Notes under the pieces: model-generated
Told to the model about the DNA's origin: nothing
The model's database searches: none
What the model saw: the letters and a program-made list of their open reading frames with translations, nothing else
Position numbers and translations under genes: made by a program
Assembly (NCBI GenBank): GCA_958295755.1
Contig: OY282367.1
Span: forward strand, 719,087-783,086
DNA: 64,000 nt
Reading direction: 5' to 3'
Source: an uncultured Acidimicrobiales bacterium
GTDB taxonomy: Bacteria; Actinomycetota; Acidimicrobiia; Acidimicrobiales; Hopanoidiivorantaceae
Part shown: positions 41,249-49,903 of the stretch, piece after piece
Layout of the letters: every line of letters starts with the position of its first letter
Numbering within the stretch: position 1 is the first letter of the stretch

Positions 41249-43255
41249 CTAATCTTGCTCAGCTTCTAGGCCGTCTTGGAATCTTGCGATGAAATCACTC
41301 AGCGGCACATCGCGCTCTTCTTTGTTGCCTCGCGAGTTCACGCCCACACTCTTGGCTTTCACATCGTCAGCTCCCACAACTAGCACATAGGGTATCTGCT
41401 CTATCTTCGCGGCTCTGATGCGCTTACCTAAAGGATCGTCAGCCTCAGATATGTCGGCTCTGATGCCGCTTTGTCGCAAAGCTAGGAGGGTTTCTTGAGC
41501 ATAGTCGGAGTGATCTTTAGCAACGGGCAAAACTCTAGCCTGCAGTGGCGACAGCCACACAGGAAGTGCGCCACCGTAATGTTCCAAAAGCACCCCAAAA
41601 AACCGCTCTACCGAGCCAAAAAGGGCACGGTGAATCATCACAGGTCTAGATCGCAACCCGTCTTTACCCACGAACTCCAAATTAAAACGCTCCGGGAGGT
41701 TGAAATCCAGCTGCAGAGTAGAAAGCTGCCAGCCCCTGCCGATGGCATCAGTTACATGCACATCTATCTTCGGGCCGTAAAAAGCACCTCCGCCTTCCTC
41801 AACTTCATATTCCAAGCCTGATGCTTCCATGGCCGAGCGCAAGCCATCTGTGGCTACTTCCCAAAGGCTGTCGTCACCCACGGCTTTGCCCGGCGGCTTG
41901 GTAGCCAAGCTGGCACTGAAATCGTCAAAACCGAAAGCTCGCAACACCGACAGCACGAATTCCAGAAGTTGTGCCAACTCGTCAGCAATCTGTTCGGGCG
42001 TGCAGAAAATATGGCTGTCGTCTTGGGTGAAGCCTCTCGTGCGAAGGAGACCGTGAAGCGCGCCAGAAAGCTCATAACGATACACAGTGCCAAGCTCAAA
42101 CAGGCGCAACGGCAGCTCTCTATACGAACGCAGACTGCTCTTATACACCATCACATGGAACGGACAATTCATCGGCTTCGGGTAGTAGCTCACCCCTTCT
42201 AGCTGCATCTCGGGATACATGCTCTCTGCAAAAAAGTCCAGATGTCCGCTAGTTTCCCAAAGGTCAGACTTAGCCAGATGAGGGCTATATACCAGCTCGT
42301 AGTCGGCTTCTCTGTGCCGCTGGCGGCTGTATTCCTCCATGATCGAGCGCACCACCGCCCCCCTCGGATGCCACACAGCCAAGCCCGGGCCTAGCTCTTC
42401 GGGCCACGAGAGCAAATCCAGGTCGCGTGCCAGTTTGCGGTGGTCTCGCTTCTCGGCTTCTTTGAGGCGATGAAGGTGGGTTTTGAGGTCTTTCTCGCTG
42501 GCCCAAGCAGTGCCGTAGATGCGCTGCAGCATCGGTCGGCTATGATCGCCTCGCCAATATGCCCCAGCCACCGACTGCAGAGCAAAACAGCCGAGTTTGC
42601 CTGTGGAGGGCACATGAGGCCCGAGACAAACATCCACAAAATCCGCCGAGTTGCGATATGTGCTGATGACACCATCAGAAGACACTTCGCTACTCAGCTC
42701 AGTGCGCCCAATACCAGAAGCAGCATCACCAGAAGCAGCAGCACCAGCATCAGCACCGGCAGCAGTGCGGATGATCTCTTGTTTGTATTCGTGATTAGCA
42801 AAGAGCTCGAGGGCTTCGTCGCCTGTGGTTTCCTCTCTTTCAAAAGGCTGGTCGGCAGCGATTATCTCGCGCATCTTTGCCTCTATCTGTTCCAAATCGC
42901 TGTCGCTGAAAGCCCCACCATCGGGTAAGGAGAAGTCGTAATAGAAGCCGTGCTCAATGGGTGGGCCGATGGCAAAAGTAGAGCCGGGAAACAACGACAG
43001 CACCGCCTGAGCCAACACATGAGCAGTAGAGTGGCGGATAGTGTGCAGACCTTCATCTGTCTGCTTTGTGAAAATTCTAACTTCGTCGCTGTCTGAGAGA
43101 TCGTACGAAAGGTCAACTTGGCGACCGTTCACCTCGGCGTGCACGGCATCTTTGGCCAACCGCTCACCAATAGCTAGGCTCAAGTCGCCCGCAGTAGAGC
43201 CAGACGGCAACTTTCGGGTGGAGCCGTCAGGCAACGAGACGGTTATCTCAGACAC
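41249..43255 (-). CDS. thrS: Threonyl-tRNA synthetase
   Basis: Charges tRNA-Thr. 668 residues with full architecture: TGS (1-60), editing domain with HSTAHVLAQA and, at its end, DVCLGPHVPSTG, class II core with PKPMNCPFHVMVYK (zinc Cys), LRTRGFTQDDSHIF (zinc His) and motif 3 MIHRALFGSVERFFG, and the C-terminal anticodon-binding domain. A 15-bp repeat (42713-42757) inserts an Ala/Gly-rich loop in the editing domain. The start is GTG; TAAACT lies 7 nt before it, so the transcript may be leaderless. First gene of the long minus-strand run. Confidence 0.96.
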   Translation of the reverse strand: MSEITVSLPDGSTRKLPSGSTAGDLSLAIGERLAKDAVHAEVNGRQVDLSYDLSDSDEVRIFTKQTDEGLHTIRHSTAHVLAQAVLSLFPGSTFAIGPPIEHGFYYDFSLPDGGAFSDSDLEQIEAKMREIIAADQPFEREETTGDEALELFANHEYKQEIIRTAAGADAGAAASGDAASGIGRTELSSEVSSDGVISTYRNSADFVDVCLGPHVPSTGKLGCFALQSVAGAYWRGDHSRPMLQRIYGTAWASEKDLKTHLHRLKEAEKRDHRKLARDLDLLSWPEELGPGLAVWHPRGAVVRSIMEEYSRQRHREADYELVYSPHLAKSDLWETSGHLDFFAESMYPEMQLEGVSYYPKPMNCPFHVMVYKSSLRSYRELPLRLFELGTVYRYELSGALHGLLRTRGFTQDDSHIFCTPEQIADELAQLLEFVLSVLRAFGFDDFSASLATKPPGKAVGDDSLWEVATDGLRSAMEASGLEYEVEEGGGAFYGPKIDVHVTDAIGRGWQLSTLQLDFNLPERFNLEFVGKDGLRSRPVMIHRALFGSVERFFGVLLEHYGGALPVWLSPLQARVLPVAKDHSDYAQETLLALRQSGIRADISEADDPLGKRIRAAKIEQIPYVLVVGADDVKAKSVGVNSRGNKEERDVPLSDFIARFQDGLEAEQD
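42713..42757 (-). repeat. 15-bp tandem repeat within thrS
   Basis: Three related units (42713-42727, 42728-42742, 42743-42757) beginning ACCAG, encoding the AGADAGAAASGDAASG loop inserted in the editing domain. Confidence 0.75.
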
Positions 43256-43262
43256 AATTGAA

Positions 43263-43268
43263 AGTTTA
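43263..43268 (-). promoter_or_regulatory. Putative -10 box for thrS
   Basis: Minus-strand TAAACT, 7 nt before the GTG at 43255. It would initiate the long thrS-aspS run. Confidence 0.45.
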
Positions 43269-43338
43269 AGAGGAGAAAATGAAGTTTAGAGGGCGAAAAC
43301 TTAGACTTTCTAAAACAGCTACTCTGCTAGCTACTCTT

Positions 43339-44343
43339 CTAGCTGTCGCCTAGACCGCTTTCCAGCAGGTTCGCAAACTGCCTCCGCCACTCCACAGAAG
43401 GCTTGTCAGATTGAACATTCACTGTCTCTTTTAGGTCCAACGGCAAAGTGCCACCGATTTTTTCCAGCATGGCTTTGTCTTCTGCGCCGATGGCTAAGTC
43501 AAAGCTGATGATCTCATCCGCAGGAGTAGAGAAATCATCGTTGCGCCACACCACAAATGTGAAATACGATGAAATATCGTCTCTTGGGGTTGTGAGCAAC
43601 AGGAGAATATGATGGAGTCCGCTTCTGTAGCGGATTGTGCTACGAACTGCGAATGGTAGCTGAAAGCCCGTAGTCATCTCGCGCTCAACTATGTCGGAAG
43701 CTTGGCCTGATGTGGCCGAAGCGGCAGACGGGTTGCTGGCGTTCACGCCGTAGCGGTAGCCATAGAAGCCGTCTTCCAGAGGGCCGAGTTCGAGCTTGGG
43801 GATGACGGTCTCTTCCGGGTTGCCAAAGGTGGCTGTGTGCACGAACGGAAAGTGTGAAAAATCCATAAAATTGTCAGTTAAGCGAGGTGAAGAAGTCTGC
43901 CAGATGTCCACAGGAGTGTTGATGCGACGATACTCAGAGTCGTCTTCTTGGCTGATGAGAGGAATAGCTTCGCCAGATGTTTTGGGACACAGCCACAGCA
44001 GACCGTAGCGTTCCACCAATGCGTATGTCTGCAAATGGGCACGAGGTGAAATAGCGAGTTCAGGCTCAGCAGACGGTACCCTCACGCACACTCCCCCAGA
44101 GGCGAACACCCAGCCGTGATATGCACAGGCTAAGTTGCCCTCTGTTACGCAACCTGCCGAAAGCGGGGCTTCACGGTGAGGGCATCGGTCGGCAACGGCA
44201 GTGAATTCGCCGTTTCCGCTTTGCCAGATAGCATAGTTCTTACCAAGTAACTGCACGGAAACAGGGCCAGGATTAACATCGCAGGCGCGAGCCACAGGAT
44301 GCCAAAACTCTTCCAGTGCGGGATTTCCTGAGAAACTACTCAC
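43339..44343 (-). CDS. Rieske non-heme iron oxygenase (VanA/pheophorbide oxygenase type)
   Basis: Oxygenase component that hydroxylates or demethylates an organic substrate. 334 residues. N-terminal Rieske centre: CPHREAPLSAGC and CAYHGWVF provide the Cys-x-His and Cys-x2-His ligands of the 2Fe-2S cluster. Mononuclear iron ligands lie in NFMDFSHFPFVHTA. The C-terminal half is substrate-binding. No reductase or ferredoxin gene is adjacent, so the electron donor is elsewhere. The substrate is unknown. It lies between thrS and aroC, transcribed toward thrS. Confidence 0.87.
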   Translation of the reverse strand: MSSFSGNPALEEFWHPVARACDVNPGPVSVQLLGKNYAIWQSGNGEFTAVADRCPHREAPLSAGCVTEGNLACAYHGWVFASGGVCVRVPSAEPELAISPRAHLQTYALVERYGLLWLCPKTSGEAIPLISQEDDSEYRRINTPVDIWQTSSPRLTDNFMDFSHFPFVHTATFGNPEETVIPKLELGPLEDGFYGYRYGVNASNPSAASATSGQASDIVEREMTTGFQLPFAVRSTIRYRSGLHHILLLLTTPRDDISSYFTFVVWRNDDFSTPADEIISFDLAIGAEDKAMLEKIGGTLPLDLKETVNVQSDKPSVEWRRQFANLLESGLGDS

Positions 44344-44367
44344 CTGCCTTAAAATAGCACAAACCTA

Positions 44368-44415
44368 AACTTCAAATCAGAGTAACTTCAAATCAAAGTA
44401 GCTTCAAATCAAACT
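44368..44415. repeat. 16-bp tandem repeat upstream of aroC
   Basis: Three units, 44368-44383, 44384-44399 and 44400-44415, each containing CTTCAAATCA, in the 93-bp gap between the divergent Rieske and aroC genes. It is the only array found whose unit is not a multiple of three. Confidence 0.85.
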
Positions 44416-44436
44416 AGCCCAAACCCAAAGCAACAG

Positions 44437-45546
44437 ATGACAAGCACCACAGGACACCTATTTCGAGCCACCACCTACGGCGAATCCCACGGGGGCGGCA
44501 TCGGGGTGGTAGTTGACGGCTGTCCATCCAGACTGCCGCTAACGAAAGATGAAATACAGCGAGATTTAGATCGCCGCCGCCCTGGTCAGAGTTCGCTTAC
44601 CACGCAACGTCAAGAAGCCGACGAGGTGGAAATCCTCTCAGGATTATTTGAGGGGCTAACTATAGGCTCCCCCATTGCCATGTTGGTGAAAAACTCCGAT
44701 GCTCGCTCGCAAGACTACGAGCACCTCCGAGATGTCTATCGTCCTTCCCACGCCGATTTCACCACAGAAGCCAAATACGGCATCCGCAACTGGCAAGGCG
44801 GTGGCAGAGCTAGCGCACGCGAAACCATAGGGCGCGTAGCCGCCGGAGCAGTAGCTCGAAAGCTACTCGGCGAAGCCGCTGAAATTATCGTGCTCGGCTG
44901 GGTAAGCCGCATTCACAACATAGAGATGCCAGTTCACAACATAGAGACGCCAGAGATGCCAGCCATCTGCCTAGAAGATGTAGAAGCCTCCCCCACTCGT
45001 TGCCCCGATCCGCAGTCTGCTGCGCGCATGGAAACAGCCATAGCAGCGGCTCGAGAAGACGGCGACTCTCTAGGCGGAATCGTAACATGTGTAGCTCGCG
45101 GAGTGCCCGCAGGCTTAGGTGCCCCAGTTTTTGACAAGCTAGATGCCGACTTAGCTAAAGCTATGATCTCGCTGCCTGCCGCCAAAGGCTTTGAGGTGGG
45201 TAGCGGCTTCGGTGGCGTAGCTATGACAGGCCGTCAACACAACGACCCTTTCACCGCTGGAGCAGAAGGCACCCCACGAGCTGCCACCAATCGCTCAGGC
45301 GGAGTTCAAGGCGGGATTTCCAACGGCGAAGACTTGATTGTGCGCGTGGCCTTCAAACCCACCGCCACTATCGCTTCTGAACAGCAGACCGTTACCCGAG
45401 AAGGCGAAGCTGTGACCTTAGAAGCCAAAGGCCGTCACGATCCTTGCGTAGTGCCTAGAGCCGTGCCATTGGTAGAGGCGATGACGTGCCTCGTGCTAGC
45501 CGACCACCTACTTCGCCAACAGGCAGTGAGTTTACTGCAGCGATGA
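44437..45546 (+). CDS. aroC: Chorismate synthase
   Basis: Last step of the shikimate pathway: 5-enolpyruvylshikimate-3-phosphate to chorismate, with reduced FMN. 369 residues. Signatures [52 protein letters not shown] and the C-terminal [12 protein letters not shown] are complete. A short repeat ([13 protein letters not shown]) inserts a few residues near 165-176. Its stop overlaps the ATG of the next small membrane protein gene (ATGA). Confidence 0.97.
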   Translation: MTSTTGHLFRATTYGESHGGGIGVVVDGCPSRLPLTKDEIQRDLDRRRPGQSSLTTQRQEADEVEILSGLFEGLTIGSPIAMLVKNSDARSQDYEHLRDVYRPSHADFTTEAKYGIRNWQGGGRASARETIGRVAAGAVARKLLGEAAEIIVLGWVSRIHNIEMPVHNIETPEMPAICLEDVEASPTRCPDPQSAARMETAIAAAREDGDSLGGIVTCVARGVPAGLGAPVFDKLDADLAKAMISLPAAKGFEVGSGFGGVAMTGRQHNDPFTAGAEGTPRAATNRSGGVQGGISNGEDLIVRVAFKPTATIASEQQTVTREGEAVTLEAKGRHDPCVVPRAVPLVEAMTCLVLADHLLRQQAVSLLQR

Positions 45547-45785
45547 ATACTCCCCGCCGACCTGCTCTCCCATCGAAGCGAGCGCGCTTGCTAGCTTTCA
45601 GCGGGATTGTCGTGGCGGGCGTCTGCGGCGCGTTGGCGGGATACGCTTTCGGCGATATTCAAGGCGACTCTTCTACGATGTCAGCCTTTTGGGCTTTAGC
45701 AGGCGGTGTGGTGGCAGCCGTAGGTGTCGCAATAGTCTCAACGCTCATTTTGCGTGCTATGGATGAGTGGAATCAGCAGAACTAG
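45543..45785 (+). CDS. Small membrane protein of unknown function
   Basis: 80 residues from the ATG at 45543, which overlaps the aroC stop by 4 bp; two hydrophobic helices (about 16-35 and 46-68) joined by a short Gly/Asp/Ser loop, with basic N-terminus. No family recognised. The ATGA overlap supports translation with aroC. Confidence 0.6.
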   Translation: MNTPRRPALPSKRARLLAFSGIVVAGVCGALAGYAFGDIQGDSSTMSAFWALAGGVVAAVGVAIVSTLILRAMDEWNQQN

Positions 45786-45814
45786 TTAAATACATTTATT
45801 TGCAAAATATCTGC

Positions 45815-45820
45815 TAAAAT
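45815..45820 (+). promoter_or_regulatory. Putative -10 box for the response-regulator operon
   Basis: TAAAAT, 8 nt before the GTG at 45829 and just after the preceding gene; no ribosome site lies between. Confidence 0.45.
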
Positions 45821-45828
45821 AACGAAGC

Positions 45829-46521
45829 GTGACAAAGATTCTCTTAGTCGAAGACGACGCTAACATTTGCACAGCCGTCCGCCTCCTGCTTGAGCAGGAA
45901 AATTGGGAAGTTGAGGAAGCCGCTTCCGCCGAAGAGGGCGTTGCTCAGTTCACAGACGACACCGACCTCATCCTCTTAGACTTGATGTTGCCTCAGATGG
46001 ACGGGTTTGAGTTTTGCAAGTACATTCGTACTCGCAGCACGGTGCCGATAATCATCCTCACCGCCCGCGAAGACATAGCCGACTTAGTGCAAGGTCTCAC
46101 CGACGGGGCAGACGACTATGTGATGAAACCTTTCGTTCCGCAAGAGTTAATGGCTCGAATCCAAGCCTTATTACGGCGCGCCGAATCCAGCTGGCCCGTC
46201 GTCAAAGCAGGCAAACTTCTAGGTCTTGTAAGCTACGGCGATATTGACATAGACCACAAAAATCGCAAGATCTTCCGTAAAGGCGAAGAGATAGTGCTCA
46301 CTCACACAGAAGGAGCATTGATGGCGGTATTTCTTGAAAACATCGGCCAGCCAGTTTCTCGCGAACACCTCAGCGAGAAAATATGGGGAGACAAAGAAAT
46401 CTCCACCGACCGCTTGGTTGATATTCAAGTGAGCAGACTGCGCCTCAAGCTAGAAGATGATGTATCAAGCCCTCGCTACATCCGCACAGTGCGGAAGGTC
46501 GGCTACAAGCTTGCCCTCTAA
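45829..46521 (+). CDS. OmpR-family response regulator (MtrA-like)
   Basis: DNA-binding half of a two-component system. 230 residues. Receiver domain (about 1-115): acidic pocket EDDANI, phosphoacceptor Asp in LILLDLMLPQMDGFE, Lys in DDYVMKPF. C-terminal winged helix (about 130-228): TEGALMAVFLENIGQPVSREHLSEKIWG and RLRLKLEDD...VRKVGYKL. Followed by a kinase and a GerMN lipoprotein, the arrangement of mtrA-mtrB-lpqB, which controls cell-wall growth and division in actinobacteria. Orthology with MtrA is an inference. Confidence 0.92.
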   Translation: MTKILLVEDDANICTAVRLLLEQENWEVEEAASAEEGVAQFTDDTDLILLDLMLPQMDGFEFCKYIRTRSTVPIIILTAREDIADLVQGLTDGADDYVMKPFVPQELMARIQALLRRAESSWPVVKAGKLLGLVSYGDIDIDHKNRKIFRKGEEIVLTHTEGALMAVFLENIGQPVSREHLSEKIWGDKEISTDRLVDIQVSRLRLKLEDDVSSPRYIRTVRKVGYKLAL

Positions 46522-48061
46522 GAATATTTTTGCCAAAACAACCAAAGAGGATTCAACAAGCTCGCCAAGTGATCACAGCGGTTTAGGCGATCACAGCGGC
46601 CATCGCCGTGGTTTAGCTCGTCGCCGTGGTTTAGGTTTACATCGGCGGATTTCTCTGCTGTCGGTCTTAATCGCACTCTTTTGCGTTGTAGGTTTTGCCA
46701 GCGTAGCATATCTCGTTACTCGCAATGTGTTGCTGAGCCGACAGACAGATGCGATAGTTGAACAAGCTATCGATCACGCCCTTCAAGCTGAAGCTCTTGT
46801 TATAAGCGAAGGAATCTCCTCAACCATTCCCCTTTACCGGTTTATGGATTCAGTGTCTTCTTCTCCCGGTCCGCAAATAGCGATTTTGTTGGGAGAAGAC
46901 CGCTGGGTGTCGGGCAATCCCCTCAAATTCGGCCGGCAGAACATTCCAGCAGAGTTTGTAACGGCCACCAAAGAAGACGGCTCTGTTCAGATGCGAACTC
47001 AAATAGGCGAAGATATGTATCTGCTTGTCGGCATCTCTTCTGCGACCGCCGACATGATCTTCTTTGAAGGCGTGTCCCTGCAAGACACAGTTGATATCTT
47101 AAACATTCTTCGAAGTGTCATCTTCGTGGGAGGTGTTATAACTGTTATCGTTTCTGCAACGATTAGCATTCTTATTGTGCGCCGAGCTTTCTCGTCCATT
47201 CGGACCTTCCGCAAAGCTGCTGAAAATATTGGGCGCGGCAGTTTTGTTCCCATCACCGAACCCGTAGATCGTGATTTCTGGCAACTACGAGACTCGTTCA
47301 ACGAGATGCAGCAATCTATCTTGAGGCGCATTGAACGAGAGCAACGTTTTGCACTGGAAGTAAGCCATGAACTGCGCTCACCTCTCACCACTCTCGTGAC
47401 ATCGGTAGAAATCATCAAGCAGCGTCGCAACGAGCTTTCCCCCGATGCCCAAACAGCACTGGATTTGCTTGTAGTAGAGGTAGCACGTTTTCGTCAGCTC
47501 TTGCTTGACCTGCTCGACATTTCCCGACCGCCCGAGAGTATCAAGCTTGAGTTAGAAGTGTTAGATGCCCAAGAATTCCTCGAAAAGATCGTTTCTCGCA
47601 GCACAGACGATGTGCCTATTATCAGAGGGTCAGGAAACGCTGCCAAATTAAGCACTGCCAAAGCAAATGCTGCCAAATCAAACACTGCCCCTATCAGATT
47701 CGTGGTTGATGCCAAGTTACTTTCGCAAGTCTTCAAGAACCTCCTAGAAAACGCCTCTCGCTATGCTGGCGGGGTAACCAGAATCTCTGTGTGGCGCAAC
47801 AATAGAGATGTGCTGATAGCCATAGATGACGCAGGGCCGGGAGTTAAGCAAGAAGAGAGAGAAAAAATCTTTGAGCGTTTTACTCGCGGAGAGGTTGGAG
47901 CACACAGACGACATGGCTTAGGCACAGGCTTAGGGCTTGCACTGGCGCGCGAACGGATGCATCTCCACAACGGCGATATCTGGGTAGAGGACGCCCCCGG
48001 CGAAACTGGCGCAAGATTTATGCTGAGATTACCAGTAGCACCTGATTTTGAGCAAAAATGA
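46457..48061 (+). CDS. Sensor histidine kinase (MtrB-like)
   Basis: Membrane sensor of the preceding regulator. Up to 534 residues: basic cytoplasmic start with His/Gly/Arg repeats, helix 1 (about 65-90), extracytoplasmic sensor domain, helix 2 (about 210-232), HAMP, HisKA with the phosphoacceptor His in EVSHELRSPLTTL, and HATPase with N box LLENASRYAGG, G1 DDAGPGVKQ and G2 GLGTGLGLALA. The start is unsure: ATG 46457 overlaps the regulator gene by 65 bp; TTG 46511 would reduce this to 11 bp. A short duplication (AAKLSTAKANAAKSNTA) lies between HisKA and HATPase. Confidence 0.9.
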   Translation: MMYQALATSAQCGRSATSLPSKNIFAKTTKEDSTSSPSDHSGLGDHSGHRRGLARRRGLGLHRRISLLSVLIALFCVVGFASVAYLVTRNVLLSRQTDAIVEQAIDHALQAEALVISEGISSTIPLYRFMDSVSSSPGPQIAILLGEDRWVSGNPLKFGRQNIPAEFVTATKEDGSVQMRTQIGEDMYLLVGISSATADMIFFEGVSLQDTVDILNILRSVIFVGGVITVIVSATISILIVRRAFSSIRTFRKAAENIGRGSFVPITEPVDRDFWQLRDSFNEMQQSILRRIEREQRFALEVSHELRSPLTTLVTSVEIIKQRRNELSPDAQTALDLLVVEVARFRQLLLDLLDISRPPESIKLELEVLDAQEFLEKIVSRSTDDVPIIRGSGNAAKLSTAKANAAKSNTAPIRFVVDAKLLSQVFKNLLENASRYAGGVTRISVWRNNRDVLIAIDDAGPGVKQEEREKIFERFTRGEVGAHRRHGLGTGLGLALARERMHLHNGDIWVEDAPGETGARFMLRLPVAPDFEQK

Positions 48062-48756
48062 AAAAAATACTACTCAGCACTCTTTTTGTTCTGTCAGCCT
48101 TAGCAGGCGGAGCTTTGTCGTCATGTGGCGTGTCTGAAGATTCTTCTCCTCGCCAGTTTAATCTGAGCGATGTGTCACGGACTCAAAATATTTTTCCAAC
48201 AGAAGAAGGTTTGGTCGCAGTTGAAAGAGACGAAGACTTCATCACCATCTATTTCGACAGAAATCAAGGAGACCTGAGGATTTTAGAATCGCTAAGGTTC
48301 GCTCCCCCACCTGTGACCACTGATGTCATTTTGAATTTTCTCCTAGAAGGCCCATCAACGGAGGAAGCCGAACAAGGCATAGTGACCTATTTGCCGACTG
48401 CCGAAGATTTGCTGAGTAGGCAAATAGAAAACGATGTCTTAGTGCTGAATTTCAAAAGTGGAAGCCGGCTGGAAGAGTTGTCAGGGCTTCAGCTCTATTT
48501 AGCTGCTGGGCAACTGGTGTTATCGCTCGTAGGCAAGGCTTCTCTTGAAGGCATCCGATTGGAGATAGAAGGTTCTCCGATCGCCTTACCCAGCCAAGAC
48601 GGTGATTTGGAAAGGCCTGCCCGCAGAGAGGATTATGAAGATTTAGTTGGAGGCTCCCCATTGGACTTTGAAGAAATACTGGTACCGCCATTCCCGCCTG
48701 TTGATGATGTGGAAGAAGGCATAGAAGGTTCAAATAACTTAGGGCGGTTACTCTGA
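48058..48756 (+). CDS. GerMN-domain lipoprotein (LpqB-like N-terminal part)
   Basis: 232 residues with a lipoprotein signal (SALAGGALSSCG, acylated Cys near 23). The mature part is a single GerMN domain: VTIYFD-type strand ITIYFDRNQ, then TTDVILNFLLEGPSTEEAEQGIVTYLP. The C-terminus is acidic and Pro-rich. In actinobacteria LpqB, which sits after mtrB and modulates the kinase, has such a domain plus a C-terminal beta-propeller; here the propeller is missing. Overlaps the kinase gene by 4 bp. Confidence 0.82.
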   Translation: MKKILLSTLFVLSALAGGALSSCGVSEDSSPRQFNLSDVSRTQNIFPTEEGLVAVERDEDFITIYFDRNQGDLRILESLRFAPPPVTTDVILNFLLEGPSTEEAEQGIVTYLPTAEDLLSRQIENDVLVLNFKSGSRLEELSGLQLYLAAGQLVLSLVGKASLEGIRLEIEGSPIALPSQDGDLERPARREDYEDLVGGSPLDFEEILVPPFPPVDDVEEGIEGSNNLGRLL

Positions 48757-48762
48757 GAGCAG

Positions 48763-49884
48763 TTAATCTGAAGGCAGCGGCGGAAAGAACACCTTAGCTG
48801 TCTGCCACAGCTCGTCAGTGATGCCTTTCAATCCAGCCACTGCATCGCCAAGAGGCACCTTGGTGATATTGCCCGACTGAAGAGCTACCATCTCCCCCAT
48901 TACCCCCTCGTGAACTGCATCTATAGCAGCCACGCCAAATCTGCTGCATAACACTCTGTCGAAGGCATTCGGAGTGCCGCCGCGTTGGATGTGGCCTAGA
49001 ACTGTAACCCTAGTATCCATGCCAGTTCGCTTCTCCAACTCTGAAGCGATTATGCTGCCAATGCCGCCTAGCTTCACATGTCCGTATTCGTCCACCTCTT
49101 TGTCGGGCAGTTCAAAGGTACCGGGAATCGGCTGCGCTCCTTCTGCTACCACCACAACAGATGCGTAGCGGTTGGTTTCGTGACGATGCTGCAGAATGCT
49201 CGCCACTTCGTTGATGTCAAAAGGTTGCTCAGGCACCAGAATCATCGTGGCACCGCCCGCGATACCTGTCCAAGTGGCAATGTGTCCAACATGGCGGCCC
49301 ATAACCTCCACTATCATCACTCGATGGTGTGACTCAGCTGTGGTGTGAAGCCTGTCAATGGCGTCCACTGCTATCTGCACCGCCGTCTGGAAACCAAAAG
49401 TCATCTCTGTGCAAGCAATGTCATTGTCAATGGTTTTGGGCACGCCAATAACCGGCAAAATTCCTTCTTTGTGAATTTCATAGGCAACCGAGAGCGTGCC
49501 TTCGCCACCAATGACAATCAGAGCATCCAAGCTGTGTCGCCTCACCGTGTCGCTCACTCGCGCTACACCGTCTTCAAACATATAAGGTTGCACTCTGGAT
49601 GTGCCGATGATCGTGCCCCCTCTGGGCAGAGTGCCTCGCAACGATTCTATGTCTAAGAGACGCGACTCGTTTTCGAGCAGACCTTTCCATCCATCCTTGA
49701 AGCCGATTACAGAGTCACCATATTCCCGTTCGGCTTTGCGCACCACGGCTCTGATAACCGCATTTAAGCCGGGGCAGTCTCCGCCTCCAGTCAGAATCCC
49801 TACCCGAAGAGACTTATCGCCAAGAGATCTGCCAGTGTTAGATTTTGCAGTGTTAGATTTTCCAGTGCTCGGGTCATAGCTCAT
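48763..49884 (-). CDS. pfkA: 6-phosphofructokinase
   Basis: Phosphorylates fructose 6-phosphate in glycolysis. 373 residues from the ATG at 49884; the frame stays open to 49986 but that would run into the divergent glpK. Motifs: ILTGGGDCPGLNAVIR, VIGGEGTLSVA, VPKTIDNDI, EVMGRHVGHIA and GHIQRGGTP. GGEGTL (Gly) with PKTIDND (Lys) is the mixed signature of group III ATP-dependent enzymes of actinobacteria, as opposed to GGEDTL of the pyrophosphate users. The N-terminal ~20 residues contain a 15-bp-type repeat (GKSNTAKSNTGRS). Confidence 0.93.
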   Translation of the reverse strand: MSYDPSTGKSNTAKSNTGRSLGDKSLRVGILTGGGDCPGLNAVIRAVVRKAEREYGDSVIGFKDGWKGLLENESRLLDIESLRGTLPRGGTIIGTSRVQPYMFEDGVARVSDTVRRHSLDALIVIGGEGTLSVAYEIHKEGILPVIGVPKTIDNDIACTEMTFGFQTAVQIAVDAIDRLHTTAESHHRVMIVEVMGRHVGHIATWTGIAGGATMILVPEQPFDINEVASILQHRHETNRYASVVVVAEGAQPIPGTFELPDKEVDEYGHVKLGGIGSIIASELEKRTGMDTRVTVLGHIQRGGTPNAFDRVLCSRFGVAAIDAVHEGVMGEMVALQSGNITKVPLGDAVAGLKGITDELWQTAKVFFPPLPSD

Positions 49885-49891
49885 ATAAAGA

Positions 49892-49897
49892 TACTCT
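49892..49897 (+). promoter_or_regulatory. Putative -10 box for the first glycerol kinase gene
   Basis: TACTCT, 6 nt before the ATG at 49904, inside a 19-bp gap between two divergent start codons. Confidence 0.4.
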
Positions 49898-49903
49898 AGG
49901 AAG

